From assembly GCA_949130485.1 (NCBI GenBank), contig OX422187.1:868001-932000 (forward strand): a stretch of 64,000 bases of DNA, given 5' to 3'. The first letter of the stretch is position 1; each line of letters starts with the position of its first letter. A program made the translations under genes and the position numbers. Shown one piece after another: positions 30,235-41,100 of this stretch. The notes under the pieces are model-generated. The model was not told the origin of the DNA and searched no databases. It saw only the letters and a list, made by a program, of their open reading frames with translations. The DNA is from Agelas oroides (lineage: Eukaryota; Porifera; Demospongiae; Agelasida; Agelasidae).

Positions 30235-33200
30235 CTAATCAGGTGTTTCTGGGCGACATATGTTAATGGCTTCAGAACTACTAGCTAATCTTCCCAGTGT
30301 ATTCCTAGTTCTGTGCACAACTGCTCCATCCTGGAAGGATGCCAGGAAGTCCAAGGCTTGCATTTCAAAGAAGGACTGCAGCTCAGTCGTCATCTTGTAA
30401 ATCTGCAGGAGACATGAAAACATTTCTCTTACATGGTTCTTAGTGCATGTGAAACCCTCTCAGGGAGCTAGTGTGGCCTTCAAGAGGGGTTTCAAAAATG
30501 TGTAATTTGAGCTAAGTGGCCTGGAGTGCTCCTAAGGGGATAGCTTTCTATTCACAGTGAAGTTAGTTCACTTATAACCTGTTACCTAGGCAACACATAA
30601 AAATGTTGCTCCGATCTCTCTTGTACAGTGATGTTGCCTAGGTAACAGGTTATAACAGTTATATCCCTCATGGGGGGTGGGAGGGATACCGTAGGACAGG
30701 AAATTTTCACTATTTTCGCAGTTGGACTCATACCGCAAAATATTATTTGCGAAATAATCATGTTACACTGTGTACGTGCGTGCACGCCAGCCACGTGGCC
30801 AGCGTCCGTGAAAATCTAATCAGCGAATTCTTTTCGACCGCAAAAATTTCCTGTCCTACGGTATAACTATTAGAGCTAATTAAGATAATTATCATGCTGA
30901 AATCTTGCCACTATATCTATAACAAGAGCGTCATTTTTTATTGTGGAGGAGGGAGGAGGAAGAGCGTGTAACGAGCAAAAATTCGAAACAGGCAGAATCT
31001 CCCGCGTGTACTAAAAATAGAACACACCTTCGAACAAGTTCGCAGTTCCACGATCTACGACCTCACAACGCAGTGTTACCCTCATAGTCAACAAGATGTG
31101 AACGCTCCAAGCTTACCTGGCAAGTTCTACCCACACAGGAACGGTTGTCGGCCCTTCCCGACGCGAGGAACTTTGTGTTACGATGCTATCCACGCCTGAC
31201 AATCGAAGAGGCCCGCGTAGGCTTTCAGTCAAACTCTTGAGCATCTCCTTGGGTGACCCACGGTCCTTATCCAACCCATAAGCCCCCAACTCGACCGTTT
31301 TGCAGCTACTTTTACCCATGCTTTCACTCGCACACTAGCTACAACTCGACTGGATGTGCTATTTATAGTACACGCGAAAGATTCTGCTTTCACCACGGCC
31401 AGAATAGGAAGTTACACGCTCTTCCTCCTCAATAAAAAATGACGTCATCATGCGCTCTTGCTATAATTATGTGTAATTACAACTAATGGCAGAGTTAGGA
31501 TTAAGAAGCCCATGTCATGTACTCCTCCTCTTTCGCTCAATACATGACCCAAGAAAATATTGCCACACAAATTCAGGGAGTTACAAGGTGTGTTTAGGGA
31601 GTACCGTAGTGTCCCGCTAATACGCCCCCTTCGAAAATACGCCCCCCCCCCCCTTCTTTTCCGCCAAAGTTCCTGCACAGGGTAGTTTGACTCGTTATAA
31701 CGCCCCCCGGTGAGCGTCTTCTGGAACTACACGTGCTTACTATACGTTGCAAGTGCGTTCAGTAAGACTATAGTAGTCGGTGAATCTTTTGTAAGTTTTG
31801 TGGCTTTTAGAAAAGCCGGTTAGATGTTCCAAGTTTTAAGCTGCTAGTTTAGCAAACAGGTTTATCAGTCTGTCAAGGTGTTTTTGTTTCCCTCTGAAGA
31901 TGTACACGCACGGAACCACGAGACCTTTCCCATCAACTTCAGAACGTCTTCTGTCACCATTGACGATGCAAGTCATCTCGCTGCCACTCTTGTGCAAGAA
32001 ATACCAGCAGACTCTGGAAATTTCCCGTGGTACATGACCGACAGTGTTGCCGTTCTTGAGGAAAGCTACAGCGAAGTCGTCGTGAATGTTATTGACCTTG
32101 CGTTGAACTGGCAGCTCTTCTCCGATGTAGGGAGACCACGCAGCTTTGTAAACGTGATGTCCGCGAACAGTACTCTCGATCCTGAAAGTCGTCGCCATAG
32201 TTAGTTGATAGTGAAAGGCATTGATTTCATAATTATAGCTAGCTGTTCGCACCTGCGTACATAGCACTTGCGTAAAATCTGTTGGGGGGGGCTTATAGTC
32301 GAGACTAATTGCATCCTCGAATATAAGCCCCCCCCCCCCCCCCACTTTAGGCGGGATGTAGTGTACAAAATGGGGGGGCGTATTAACGGGACACTACGGT
32401 ATAATCAAATCAGAGAGGGGAGGTTTGAAAGAAATTCAAACATGTAAACAACATAATTGAAGGGCCTCAGAAAAACAACAGGTTGGTTGTCAAACTGCAC
32501 AAGTGCCCTATGCTGAGTCCACTTGTTTAAACCAACCACTAATTAAATTGTTACACAAGCAGGCTTTGGCAAACAGCACTAAATCTGCTTAGTGGTTATT
32601 TTATGTTAAGTGGACTTTGTGCAGCTTGACAAGCAAACCTCAAAACCTCTGTTTTTGAAGAGCTAGAAGTGAATTCCAATTAATGCTCAGTAGTCTTACC
32701 GCTGATCCTCGTCTGTTGTAAGTCTTGGCATTCTTGAAGACAAGCCTAATGTCAGAGAGGAAGCTACTGGGACAGTCATACTGGCCAGAGAGGAGAGTCT
32801 GGCGGATAGTGCTCAGGTCCATGGGATGGAGGATCACCAGGAGACAGTCCTGAGGGAGGAGGAAAGGGAGGACAAGGAAGGGAGGGGAGAGGAGAGAAGA
32901 GGAAGGGACAAAGTGGAGAAGGAGGAAAAAGAGAAAGGGAGAGGAGGGAGGAAAGGGGAGGAGGAACGAGAGAGAGCGAAAGAGGGAGGAGGAATGAGAG
33001 AGAGGGAAGGAGGGAGGAGGAATGAGAGAGAGGGAAGGAGGGAGGAGAGATAAGGGATGAGGAAGAAGAGGTCAGAGAGGAGAGGGGAAGAGGAGGTGGA
33101 AGACATCATACACACCCAGGCCCCAAATAGCTAGTTACTAGCTACATACAAGTACATGCAGACACACAGGGTAAGTGTTGGTGTCAACTGGCCGCAGGAA

Positions 33201-33263
33201 GGGGAGAGAATTATCATTTGCCTCCAATACGTCCAGAAGTTGCTCCGCCTTCTCCACCCACAG
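30235..33263 (-). CDS. BRWD/PHIP-like bromodomain protein, last three exons
   Basis: Minus-strand exons 33263-33168, 32849-32700 and 30402-30235, phase 0 at both junctions. Together they encode a bromodomain: LWVEKAEQLLDVLEANDNSL, PFLRPVDTNTYP | DCLLVILHPMDLSTIRQTLL, SGQYDCPSSFLSDIRLVFKN, AKTYNRRGSA | IYKMTTELQSFFE. The PMDLSTIR element and the acetyl-lysine-contacting Asn (in AKTYN) are present. YP..L..I..PMDLSTIR..L..G.Y with F..D.RL.F.N.K.Y is the pattern of the second bromodomain of BRWD/PHIP proteins, chromatin readers that also carry WD40 repeats. A 40-residue tail ends the protein. No upstream WD40 exons were found. The last intron (2.3 kb) hosts several TIR elements. Confidence 0.75.
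30572..30655. repeat. 84-bp foldback hairpin
   Basis: Arms TTATAACCTGTTACCTAGGC and inverted GCCTAGGTAACAGGTTATAA, about 26 bp each, around a 31-bp loop. Lies in the last intron of the bromodomain gene. Confidence 0.75.
30689..30861. mobile_element. 173-bp MITE, TA target duplication
   Basis: Ends CCGTAGGACAGGAAATTTT and inverted AAATTTCCTGTCCTACGG, flanked by TA (30687-30688, 30862-30863). Shares the terminal CCGTAG and the TA target with the HIRAN-encoding element at 31604. Confidence 0.75.
30922..31461. mobile_element. 540-bp TIR element carrying a promoter and small ORF
   Basis: Inverted ends of about 100 bp with indels: CAAGAGCG, CATTTTTTATTG, GAGGAAGAGCGTGTAAC, CAGAATCT..CGCGTGTACTA. 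TA lies on both sides (30920-30921, 31462-31463). The middle holds a minus-strand TATA box and a 67-codon ORF ending in a splice donor. Confidence 0.6.
31119..31319 (-). CDS. Possible first exon inside TIR element
   Basis: ATG at 31319, then about 67 codons (MGKSSCKTVELGAYG... ending VPVWVELA) to a donor CCAG|GTAAGC at 31118. A TATAAATAG box (31359-31367, minus strand) lies about 40 bp upstream. No recognisable domain and no matching acceptor found downstream. Either a captured host promoter and exon, or the coding part of a transposon family. Confidence 0.35.
31604..32399 (-). mobile_element. 796-bp TIR element encoding a HIRAN-domain protein
   Basis: Ends CCGTAGTGTCCCGCTAATAC and inverted GTATTAACGGGACACTACGG, flanked by TA (31602-31603, 32400-32401). 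Poly-C/poly-G tracts sit just inside both ends. The single ORF (31836-32198, minus) fills most of the interior. No transposase: either a non-autonomous element that has captured a gene, or a minimal element whose mobilising enzyme is elsewhere. Confidence 0.8.
31836..32198 (-). CDS. HIRAN-domain protein, 120 aa
   Basis: ATG at 32198 (MATTFRIESTVRGHHVYK). The whole protein is one HIRAN-like fold: VRGHHVYKAAWSPYIGEEL, then HDDFAVAFLKNGNTVGHVP and GLVVPCVYIFRG. HIRAN domains of HLTF/Rad5-type proteins bind 3' ends of single-stranded DNA at stalled forks. Here there is no helicase, RING or other domain. Intact frame; an upstream in-frame extension to 32345 runs into the poly-G tract and is unlikely to be used. 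It sits inside a TA-flanked TIR element, within the last intron and on the same strand as the bromodomain gene. Confidence 0.75.
   Translation of the reverse strand: MATTFRIESTVRGHHVYKAAWSPYIGEELPVQRKVNNIHDDFAVAFLKNGNTVGHVPREISRVCWYFLHKSGSEMTCIVNGDRRRSEVDGKGLVVPCVYIFRGKQKHLDRLINLFAKLAA
32856..33110 (+). repeat. Purine-rich (GGA/GAA) tract
   Basis: About 250 bp almost entirely A and G, in an intron of the bromodomain gene. Could form triplex or H-DNA. The open frames across it are compositional. Confidence 0.85.
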
Positions 33264-33385
33264 CTGAAGGAAAGAGGTCAAAATTTGGAAGTGGACCAAA
33301 ATTGAAATATGAAGCCATTCTTATAGCTGGGGATCAGAGGAGGGAGGACATGACGTCATGTTGTAGCGACAATTAGCACTCTCTG
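33264..33385. other. Between bromodomain gene and ParB-like gene
   Basis: Intron or intergenic sequence; no coding signal. Confidence 0.4.
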
Positions 33386-35587
33386 ATGGCATTCCAAGGG
33401 CAAGAATCATGGATGCAAGCTACAAGGATCACTGTATGGACTACCCAGCGATCCACGATGAGTACGTCCTCGCGTCAGAAGACATCTATTGGCTCTAAAC
33501 CGATGGCTGTATCCAGCAGCTCGTGGTGGATAACGTTTTGCCATGAAACGAAAGATGTTTTTATCTGGAAAGGTGGTCAGCGCCTGAGAATTGGAGACGG
33601 CACTTCGGCAGGACAAACCAAGTCAGTGGCTGTCACAGAAGCTGCATCTGGGTCACTGCTGGTGAGTATGCAACAATATTGATACTTTTTGCAAAGTTAC
33701 TGCAAAACCGTAGGTGATGGCTATAGCCTGTATTTTTTTATTCAACCGAACTTGGCTCCAACAACTGCCCCTTCCTAGGTCCCTACCCCCGATCCCCTTC
33801 CCTCAGGCCTGACATTTATATAGCTGATGACAGAGGTGACTTTCTTATTACTGATTGGCTTTACTATCACAATCGTGCTATGGTATTTGAAAACAATGTG
33901 AGAGCAGCTGTATGAACACTAAAACACAGTGAGAGGATCTGCTTAGGCAAGACAAATGGCTTTAACATGTGGTACCTCTCCATATATGACAAGCTATTGG
34001 AGCATTAAAGCTAATTTCTCAAAGCTCTCACTTTGTAGAGAGTGCCAAACCTTGTGATCTTCCCGTGTACTGGTGAAGCGTTAGCTACCCAATTTAATGC
34101 ATTGCTTGCTCACACTCCCCCCCCACAATGTTCGACATTCCTCTTATGCACATCTGTTTTTTTCTAACTTGAACAGTTTAAAGGGACTCACAAGACTGGC
34201 AGTAAGACATGGAGGTTCCGGTGCCTGCTTGAAAAGTTTGAGGGGACACATGGGGACTTCACTCAACATCTAGCTGGCTACACTGATGATCCCTATGCCT
34301 TCTGTGATGAGGTTGAGTGTAGTACCGGTGGTGTTGTGCAGCATGAGAGGAAGGAAAGCTCTCCGGAGTTGTTTTCATCACCAAAGCCAACTGCACAACA
34401 AAAGGGCTCTACATCTACGGAACGATCCAGAAAGCGGAAGGATCCTCCAGCTGAGTCGGAAGAACCAGGGCCATCAAAATGGGTGAAGGAAGTGGCAGAC
34501 ATTGAGGCAGAGCTGCAGGCCCATTACATAGGTATGAAAGTATAAACATCTATTTCGCACTGTCTCTTTCTCTCTCTCTGCCTCCTGTTACTTCTATGTA
34601 CAGAGTGACTATAACTCAAAGAGGTATTGATTGCTACCCAGTATGGTGTTGATTTCCAGCAAGTATAGTGTTAATTCTCAGCCAAAAGCTATCAATTTAG
34701 TAACAGTTGTGAATGCAAATGCTGGTGATAAGTGTTAGTGAAAGAGAGCTGTCAAGGTAAATCATTTAGACCACTGGGGACCCATTGTTTTGTACGCCCT
34801 TGGCCCACTGCGCATGATGGAACAGCATGGATCTTTGCATTTAGTGAGGGTTCACCACCTCACTGGTGTCTTTGTATACTGAAAGTGAATGCTTTGTCAT
34901 CTTTTCTTTGTTTCCCACCTTCATGCCTACTATTGTACTACATTATACAGTTAACAATCAGCACATGCTATCCCTAATAGCTATCAACAGTTAATGTGGA
35001 TAGATATGTTTACAACATTACAATTGTTTATACCTATAGGGACATTCAATGTCACCATGGAGAATCTGCGAGACCCCCCAGACCACTTGCGTGTACGTGA
35101 GGTGAAGGAGTGGTACGTCAAGCTCCTCATGAAAATGCTAAAAGAAGAAGCAGAAGACCATGAGGAGCTGACAGCTCCTCTCTTGGTGGTTTGCTCAGCC
35201 ACTAAGGATGCCTTCAAGCAGAGAGCAAGTCACACGTACACATACCAAGTGGTAGGAGGTGTGCAGCATTTCACTGCAATATGCCGGATTAATGAAGAAG
35301 TGGGCTGTCGGAAGATCACTTCAAGGCAGTGTGCTGTGTATGGGCAAGGCCTGTCGACAGAGGCCATTCTGACGATTGCCCAGCAGCACAACCACTACAA
35401 CCAAATCCAGAGGACAACCACTTTTCCCGAAATTGCTGCTGCGTGTAGGAGGGTGTTATTTCAGCATTTTTCAGAAGAGGGGAAATGTGACGATGGAGAG
35501 TACGATCCCCCTGTGCCACGCTACAACACCCAAAAGTACAGGGATTGGAAGAAAGCCTGCATGCGCCTCTGCATCACCCCACAAGTG
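33386..35587 (+). CDS. ParB/sulfiredoxin-like domain protein, three exons
   Basis: Exons 33386-33661, 34177-34531 and 35040-35587 join in frame (phase 0, then phase 1). The junction reads TEAASGSLL | FKGTHKTGSKTWRF. Exon 2 ends with a basic, Ser/Pro-rich linker (TERSRKRKDPPAESEE). Exon 3 has LRVREVKEWYVKLLMKML, APLLVVCSATKDAFK, YQVVGGVQHFTAICRIN, VYGQGLSTEAILTIAQQHN and TFPEIAAACRRVLF. That order (effector-like strand, GG.H..A, then L..EA...A..HN) is that of ParB N-terminal/Srx-type domains, here in an animal-type gene of a family I believe is expanded in basal metazoans. A catalytic role is unproven. The donor after 35587 (GTAAGT) implies more exons; none was found before 36 kb. The start of exon 1 is uncertain. 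Confidence 0.55.
33690..34176 (+). other. First intron of the ParB-like gene
   Basis: No repeats or other genes recognised; a short poly-C stretch at 34119. Confidence 0.5.
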
Positions 35588-35745
35588 GTAAGTGTTCGAA
35601 ACGTTTTGTTCAATGATCCAGGTTCAGCTAATTCGGTTATTTTTTAGCCCCATGCGTATTGCGCATGCGCAGTTTCCACGTGACTCGATACGCCGAACGC
35701 AACGAGCCAGATTGTAGTACTAGTAGCCTGAGCTTCTGGCACAAG

Positions 35746-35938
35746 ATTTACCATAGTCTTGAGTGATGGAGAAGACGTTGAAGACTCGGGAGAAGATGCC
35801 TCCGAGACTTCGAGCAGGACCAGTGCTGAGCCAGAGAGCATATTGTCTCGGCTAAAGGCGGCCGATCGTTCTGGTCTGTGTCGTAAGAGAAGTATAGCGA
35901 TCCACCCGAGTAATCGCGTGACGTCATCAAATCTGGTA
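35746..35938 (+). CDS. Possible first coding exon (SxLxRLK..RKR motif)
   Basis: Open frame reading SDGEDVEDSGEDASETSSRT then ESILSRLKAADRSGLCRKRS, with a donor TCTG|GTATGA. An acidic N-terminus followed by S.LSRLK...S.L.RKR resembles the start of several transposon-like invertebrate proteins. No in-frame ATG precedes it; TTG or an upstream exon would be needed. Immediately upstream DNA is CpG-rich (GCATGCGCAG). Confidence 0.3.
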
Positions 35939-35939
35939 T

Positions 35940-36690
35940 GAATACGTAATGAGCTCTACATACGGCCAACTTTCAAGCTTTATATTTCGTAGTAGCAAAC
36001 CTGGATCGAGATGATACTTATACAGCTTGTTGTGAGGGCTGCCAAGTGTAAGTTCATAGTGTCACTGTACCTGCTGGGTGCCGCATACGGCGGTAGAGAC
36101 TACGTCCGCTCACAAGACACAAGTACAATTCCGAGCCATCTTTGATTTACCGCCCAACTAGGGGCAAAGTGGAGCTAGAACACGATCTTCACAGCGTATA
36201 TACAGTACATTCAGCACTATAACATAGTCGAGTTAGAAGCCAAAAGCTCAAGTCACACGGTAGATACTAAGTGTACAATATCGGAAAAAAATCGCTTCAT
36301 AGGCGTTAAAATAGACAGGATGCAGAACACGCTATGAAAACGCAACCAACGCTACATAGCCATCCTAGGTCTTTGCTACAACTTACAAAAGGTCCGGGTT
36401 CCGCAGCTATTGCACACTCCAAGATGTAAGCGCTTTCGCAAGTAACCTCGCGACCAGTTTGAGCTTTGATCAATTTTCGAATTGGCGCCCAACTAGGGGC
36501 AAAACGGCTGAAGGCTCCGTAAATTTCTGTACACCATCCTTTCTACCCCAGCTACATGATGTCCGTGTATCTTAGTGCAAGGACCAGTACATACACAAAT
36601 ACAAGTGAACAAAATCGTGAAAATGTTCAGTAATCTAACGTTTACCCGCGTATTTCGCGGATTTTCGCGCGTGGTGTAGACCACAATGAA
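35940..36690. other. Intergenic, repeated CCCAACTAGGGGCAAA word
   Basis: GCCCAACTAGGGGCAAA occurs at 36153 and 36486 in the same orientation. No gene seen. Confidence 0.5.
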
Positions 36691-36715
36691 ATTGCAGCTG
36701 CCCCCCTTCCCGTGC

Positions 36716-36935
36716 CTGTGTACTTGCACTGTGTGGCTTCTGCTGCGGTTTCTACTGCTACTTGCACTGTGTGGCTTCTGCTGCGGTTTCTACTGCTACT
36801 TGCACTGTGTGGCTTCTGCTGCGGTTTCTACTGCTACTTGCACTGTGTGGCTTCTGCTGCGGTTTCTACTGCTACTTGCACTGTGTGGCTTCTGCTGCGG
36901 TTTCTACTGTACTTGCACTGTGTGGCTTCTGTGAA
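36716..36935 (+). repeat. 38-bp minisatellite, 5-6 copies
   Basis: Unit CTTGCACTGTGTGGCTTCTG then CTGCGGTTTCTACTGCTA. 38 is not a multiple of three, so each frame reads all three phases in turn, and all three + frames stay open, giving overlapping 80-100 codon Leu/Cys-rich frames. Confidence 0.9.
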
Positions 36936-37059
36936 TTGCAGTATTTGGAACATATTCCAAAGATTGGGAGATCTTATTTGCTTGTACACAATCTCGGGTA
37001 TGTTGCAAGTTAAGTTTAGCATGTGAGTAGGGCAAGTATAATAACTAACACAGCTTTAA

Positions 37060-37785
37060 GGTGGCACGGTCGTCCCTCGGCGGAGGTTAACGAAAACATA
37101 AACTTGGGTTACAGTCAGGACCAGGGTTACTCCTAGTTTCAGGGTTAGGGTTTGGTTTAGGGCAATCTTGCTTTGCCTAATTTTAAAAAGGGTTTTAGTA
37201 GCTCATTAATATATTCATGAACCCAAAATTGCCACTCGATGGACGCATCTACACGCTCACTGTAGGTAGCGTCCCAACCACCAATGTATCTCAAATCAAT
37301 CTATGCCAGCTTTTGTTCAAAGCTACTCTCAAAGTCAGGCTAGACTCATGTTTGTCACTACTCTTGGAATGGACAACTTTGACTGCACCAAAATGAATGC
37401 ACATTTCGAAAAATTCACAGCTTGTCTACGGGAGGGGCTCATTCACGAGTGGAAGCAAGCATTACTAGCCCCACCTCTCCCCCTTATGTCGCTAAACAAC
37501 TCACGGCTCTGTTCCACACACAGCCACCGTTCAGCTCCCTTGTCTGTCAGACTGTAGCACAAACGATAAATTGCGTATTCTAGTTAAAGCCCAGCCCAGC
37601 ACTCGAAGCACCTGGCCACGGTCACCAACTAGACTAGGCATACGGCCGCGAGACCTGGGCCTACTCAACAAATACAGTCTTGGCCACTGTGGCCTTTGTG
37701 CTGCTTCTAGACACAAGCTTGCTTTCACAAGCAGGCATCACGCACTACTCACAGCTACTGACACTACAGCACTCTACTAAACTCC

Positions 37786-37825
<40 letters not shown>

Positions 37826-38081
37826 TCGATCTAAGCTTATCTTCAAAGTTCCGAGCACCACATGAAGGGTGCCGCCAGACCACATCTTAACTAACTTAAT
37901 TATAAACTGATTATTGGATGGCAATGCCGACAGGAAATGGGGAAAATCCCCAATTTTACGGACCGTGAACGGTTTGAGACTCCCAAAACGGACTGTACGC
38001 TAAAATTTTAACAAGACAAAGAATACTATCAACTTGGATTCCAGGTTTGTTGACCTTGAAAATACAGGGTACCGTGCCACC
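37060..38081. mobile_element. 1022-bp piggyBac-type MITE (TTAA target)
   Basis: Ends GGTGGCACGGT and inverted ACCGTGCCACC, flanked by TTAA at 37056-37059 and 38082-38085. TTAA duplication is the hallmark of piggyBac elements. No transposase inside; frames present have no recognisable domain. A 35-bp poly-T lies at 37788-37822. Confidence 0.75.
37788..37822. repeat. Poly-T tract
   Basis: About 35 consecutive T inside the TTAA-flanked element. Confidence 0.9.
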
Positions 38082-38197
38082 TTAATGTGGATAGTTGCAC
38101 TGGTTCTAAACTTTTAGGGGGCATTTTGTAATCGACTCCAGATTTACTGCTCAGCAATTACCCTACAAACATACCCCACAAACATGAATATAATTAT

Positions 38198-41100
38198 TTG
38201 CCCATTTCTTCACAATGTAGGTTTGTTGACATGAATAGATTCTTTGTTTGCGTGCTGCTTCTTGCAGTAACAGTGAGGGGTGTCTTCTGCAACAGCACCA
38301 CCGGTGGTGGCAGTACAACTCCAATGCTGTGTGGTAGTAGTTGTAGTGGTGATGGCTCCATATTACAAAGCTCAGTATTTCATTCTGATAATTTTGGAGA
38401 ACAAATGGTATCTCTAGCTTGCAAAATTTTTGTCACTTTCAGCTTTGCTAAAAGTGTGGGTCTGTACATTGAACTCTTGCGGAACATGGCTTACAGCAAC
38501 ATATTTGCGCAACTAAGGGGTTCTGAGCTACATCTCTTGACAAACGGGCCTTTTCCTGTAGCACTTGTTATTGCAACCATCATTATGAGCATTGTCCCAG
38601 GTAGCTCTGCATTTCCACTCACTACTAGTACAACATCAAGCCTGTCATTGCTTAAAAGGGGTGCAAACAGCACACAGAGTGGGAATCCAGGGTGCACGAT
38701 TGGCAGAAAACGCAAACATACAGATGAGGATGGAGGAGCTGGAGATGGGAACAAAAACCCAAAGCGAGGAAGAAAATTTATATACCATCCTGAACATACT
38801 TGTCTTTCATGTGCTTTGTGGGAACAGTCAGGCTGTGACCCAAATTTAGAAGGTTTTCACAATTCAAATGAGAAGAGGCATGTCGGAAATGATGCGGATG
38901 AATTGAGTAAGTATGCTTCAGTTGGCACTCAAATTTTACTAAGCCCTGACAGTTGTATTTGTAGAGCATGCCACAGTGATTTGCAGAGAAATTACAAGCT
39001 TGGGGGTATTCCTCGTTGGTTAAAAATTAAACAAGAATTTTACCATGCGTCAACAGCTCCTCCTAAGCACTGTATAGTTTGTTGCGACATGTTGACATCA
39101 AAATCAAGAACATGTATGTGTATAGAAGTGAGTCAGTGGGGACCTTCATGTTGGTATGGAACTGACCCTCGGGACTTGCATCTATGGAAACAATACTTAA
39201 CAAAAAGCGGTGATATAGATCATGTGATTCCCTCCACAACCAACAGTGTTTGCAAACAACATATGCGGAGAATTCGTGATGTTGTTGCTAGCTGCCAGTG
39301 TGCTATTTGTTCATGCAAAAATAGTGAACATGAGTGGAACTTTGCTGGTCACTTAACTGAAGATATTAGCTGTTTGCAGGAATACTTCGATCTGGAAAGA
39401 AACTGTGTACACCACAGCTGGGTTTGCAAACACTGTGTCCTCTGTTTTTCTAATGCAGAGCAGTTAGCTACACGTATCAGTGAAGATATAAATTCCCCAA
39501 ACCCTGTATTAGCAAAACGCGCAGAACTAATTGAGAAAGCATTGATGACAGTACGAAATAATGGTTGTATTTATGTTCCACAGCTGACCTCACACTTCAA
39601 GACTTTTCTTATAGAGCAGGGTAAAACACTTAATGAGATTTGCAAATCATGCAAAGCATTTTCTAAATATCTTGATGTCCTCTGCACCAAAGCTGGTTTC
39701 TCAGCATTTTGCAAGAGTAACAAGCTTGGAAAACTTATATTTAATGACAAAGTGTTTGGTAACAAGGCTGTGGACCATGTTTATAACCTGCATGTACAAC
39801 ACTGGAAGCTGGAGTGCAGAAATAATGAGTTAGAATCTACCTACATTAGCCCTAATAGGCTACAGACAATGATAAAGGAGCAAGTAAGTAAATTTCCAGC
39901 AGGTAGCAATTTTGACTATAGGCAGTTACTGGACTGTGATGGTAGCGTCGACGAGTCAAAACTGGATGGTTATTATAGTGCTGATCTAGTCAAGTTTGTA
40001 GACACAGTTACCACCTCTGACTCGTCCAAGTCAGGGCACAAACATTCAGAGCTGTATTCAGACACAAGAAAAATTAGGATTAAAATGATTATAGCTCTCC
40101 TTTGCTTCACTATGAACCCAACTCGATGTTTCATACAAACGCTACTGGGGCTTGTTTGCTATTCATTTGGAATGAGAGATGGGGGCTTTGATATACTCAA
40201 CACATGTGGAGTAACATGCAGTGTAGACCATATACGTAGGCATGGGCACTTTTGGTCAAATCAACGCAATGCCATAGATGAACTCGACAAGTCCAAGTTC
40301 TGGCGCCTTACAATAGATAACTTAGACTTTAAGATCAAGTATGCAAAAAACATTGGTACTACAGCTCTAAATGGTGTAAAGAAAATGCTAAATCTAATTA
40401 CAGGTCAGGTTTCAACTCGCACACATGAGATCATCCGAAATGCACAACCAGCTACTAGTCTTTTGACTGCTCTTGCTAGGAAAGCCTTGGAGCACACTAC
40501 TTTTGTACCTATTTCTCATAAAATAACAGAAAATGATTTCAAATTACATAGAGATTCTTGTGAAGACTTCTACTATCTGTCATTTTCCAAATCTACATTT
40601 GCCTCAACCATGGAAAGATTGTACACCACCCCTATGCAAGCCAAAGAAAATTTCATACTTTCATTACAAAAATACATGCCTCATTGGACTCCCAAACAAT
40701 CGGACCATATTGTATATGCTACTATTGAAGAAGCACAAGCTGGTAATGTAGGGGATGTAGAGAAGTACTTAACAAAGCTAAAACAGGATCTTAAGATAGG
40801 TGAAGAGGATTTTCCGACAAGAGTAGTTATTGGTGGGGATCAACAGACATACGCAATTATGAAGAATTTACAAAGAAAATACCCTGCACGATTTAGTTGG
40901 TATTTTGCAGTTCCTGGAGACTGGCATTTGCTAAAACTGGTGTCAGAAGTGCTTAGGGATATGCTATGGGATGGAGGACTGCGAGAATTCTCATATAAAT
41001 GTGGGCAAAAATCAATCCCAAAACAGTGGCAAGATATACATCTTCTACTGTTAGCAACATATGAGTCACTGCTTAGGAAAGCAACCATAGAATTTTTAGA

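Noticed and set aside
32826-33115. Charged protein frames over the GGA tract, both strands
   Set aside because: Compositional. The true exon of the bromodomain gene ends at the edge of the tract on the minus strand.
35644-35969. Antisense frames over the possible exon at 35746
   Set aside because: No domain. The plus-strand acidic/RKR pattern is more protein-like, though itself weak.
36686-37026. Leu/Cys-rich membrane-like proteins
   Set aside because: Pure by-product of the 38-bp minisatellite.
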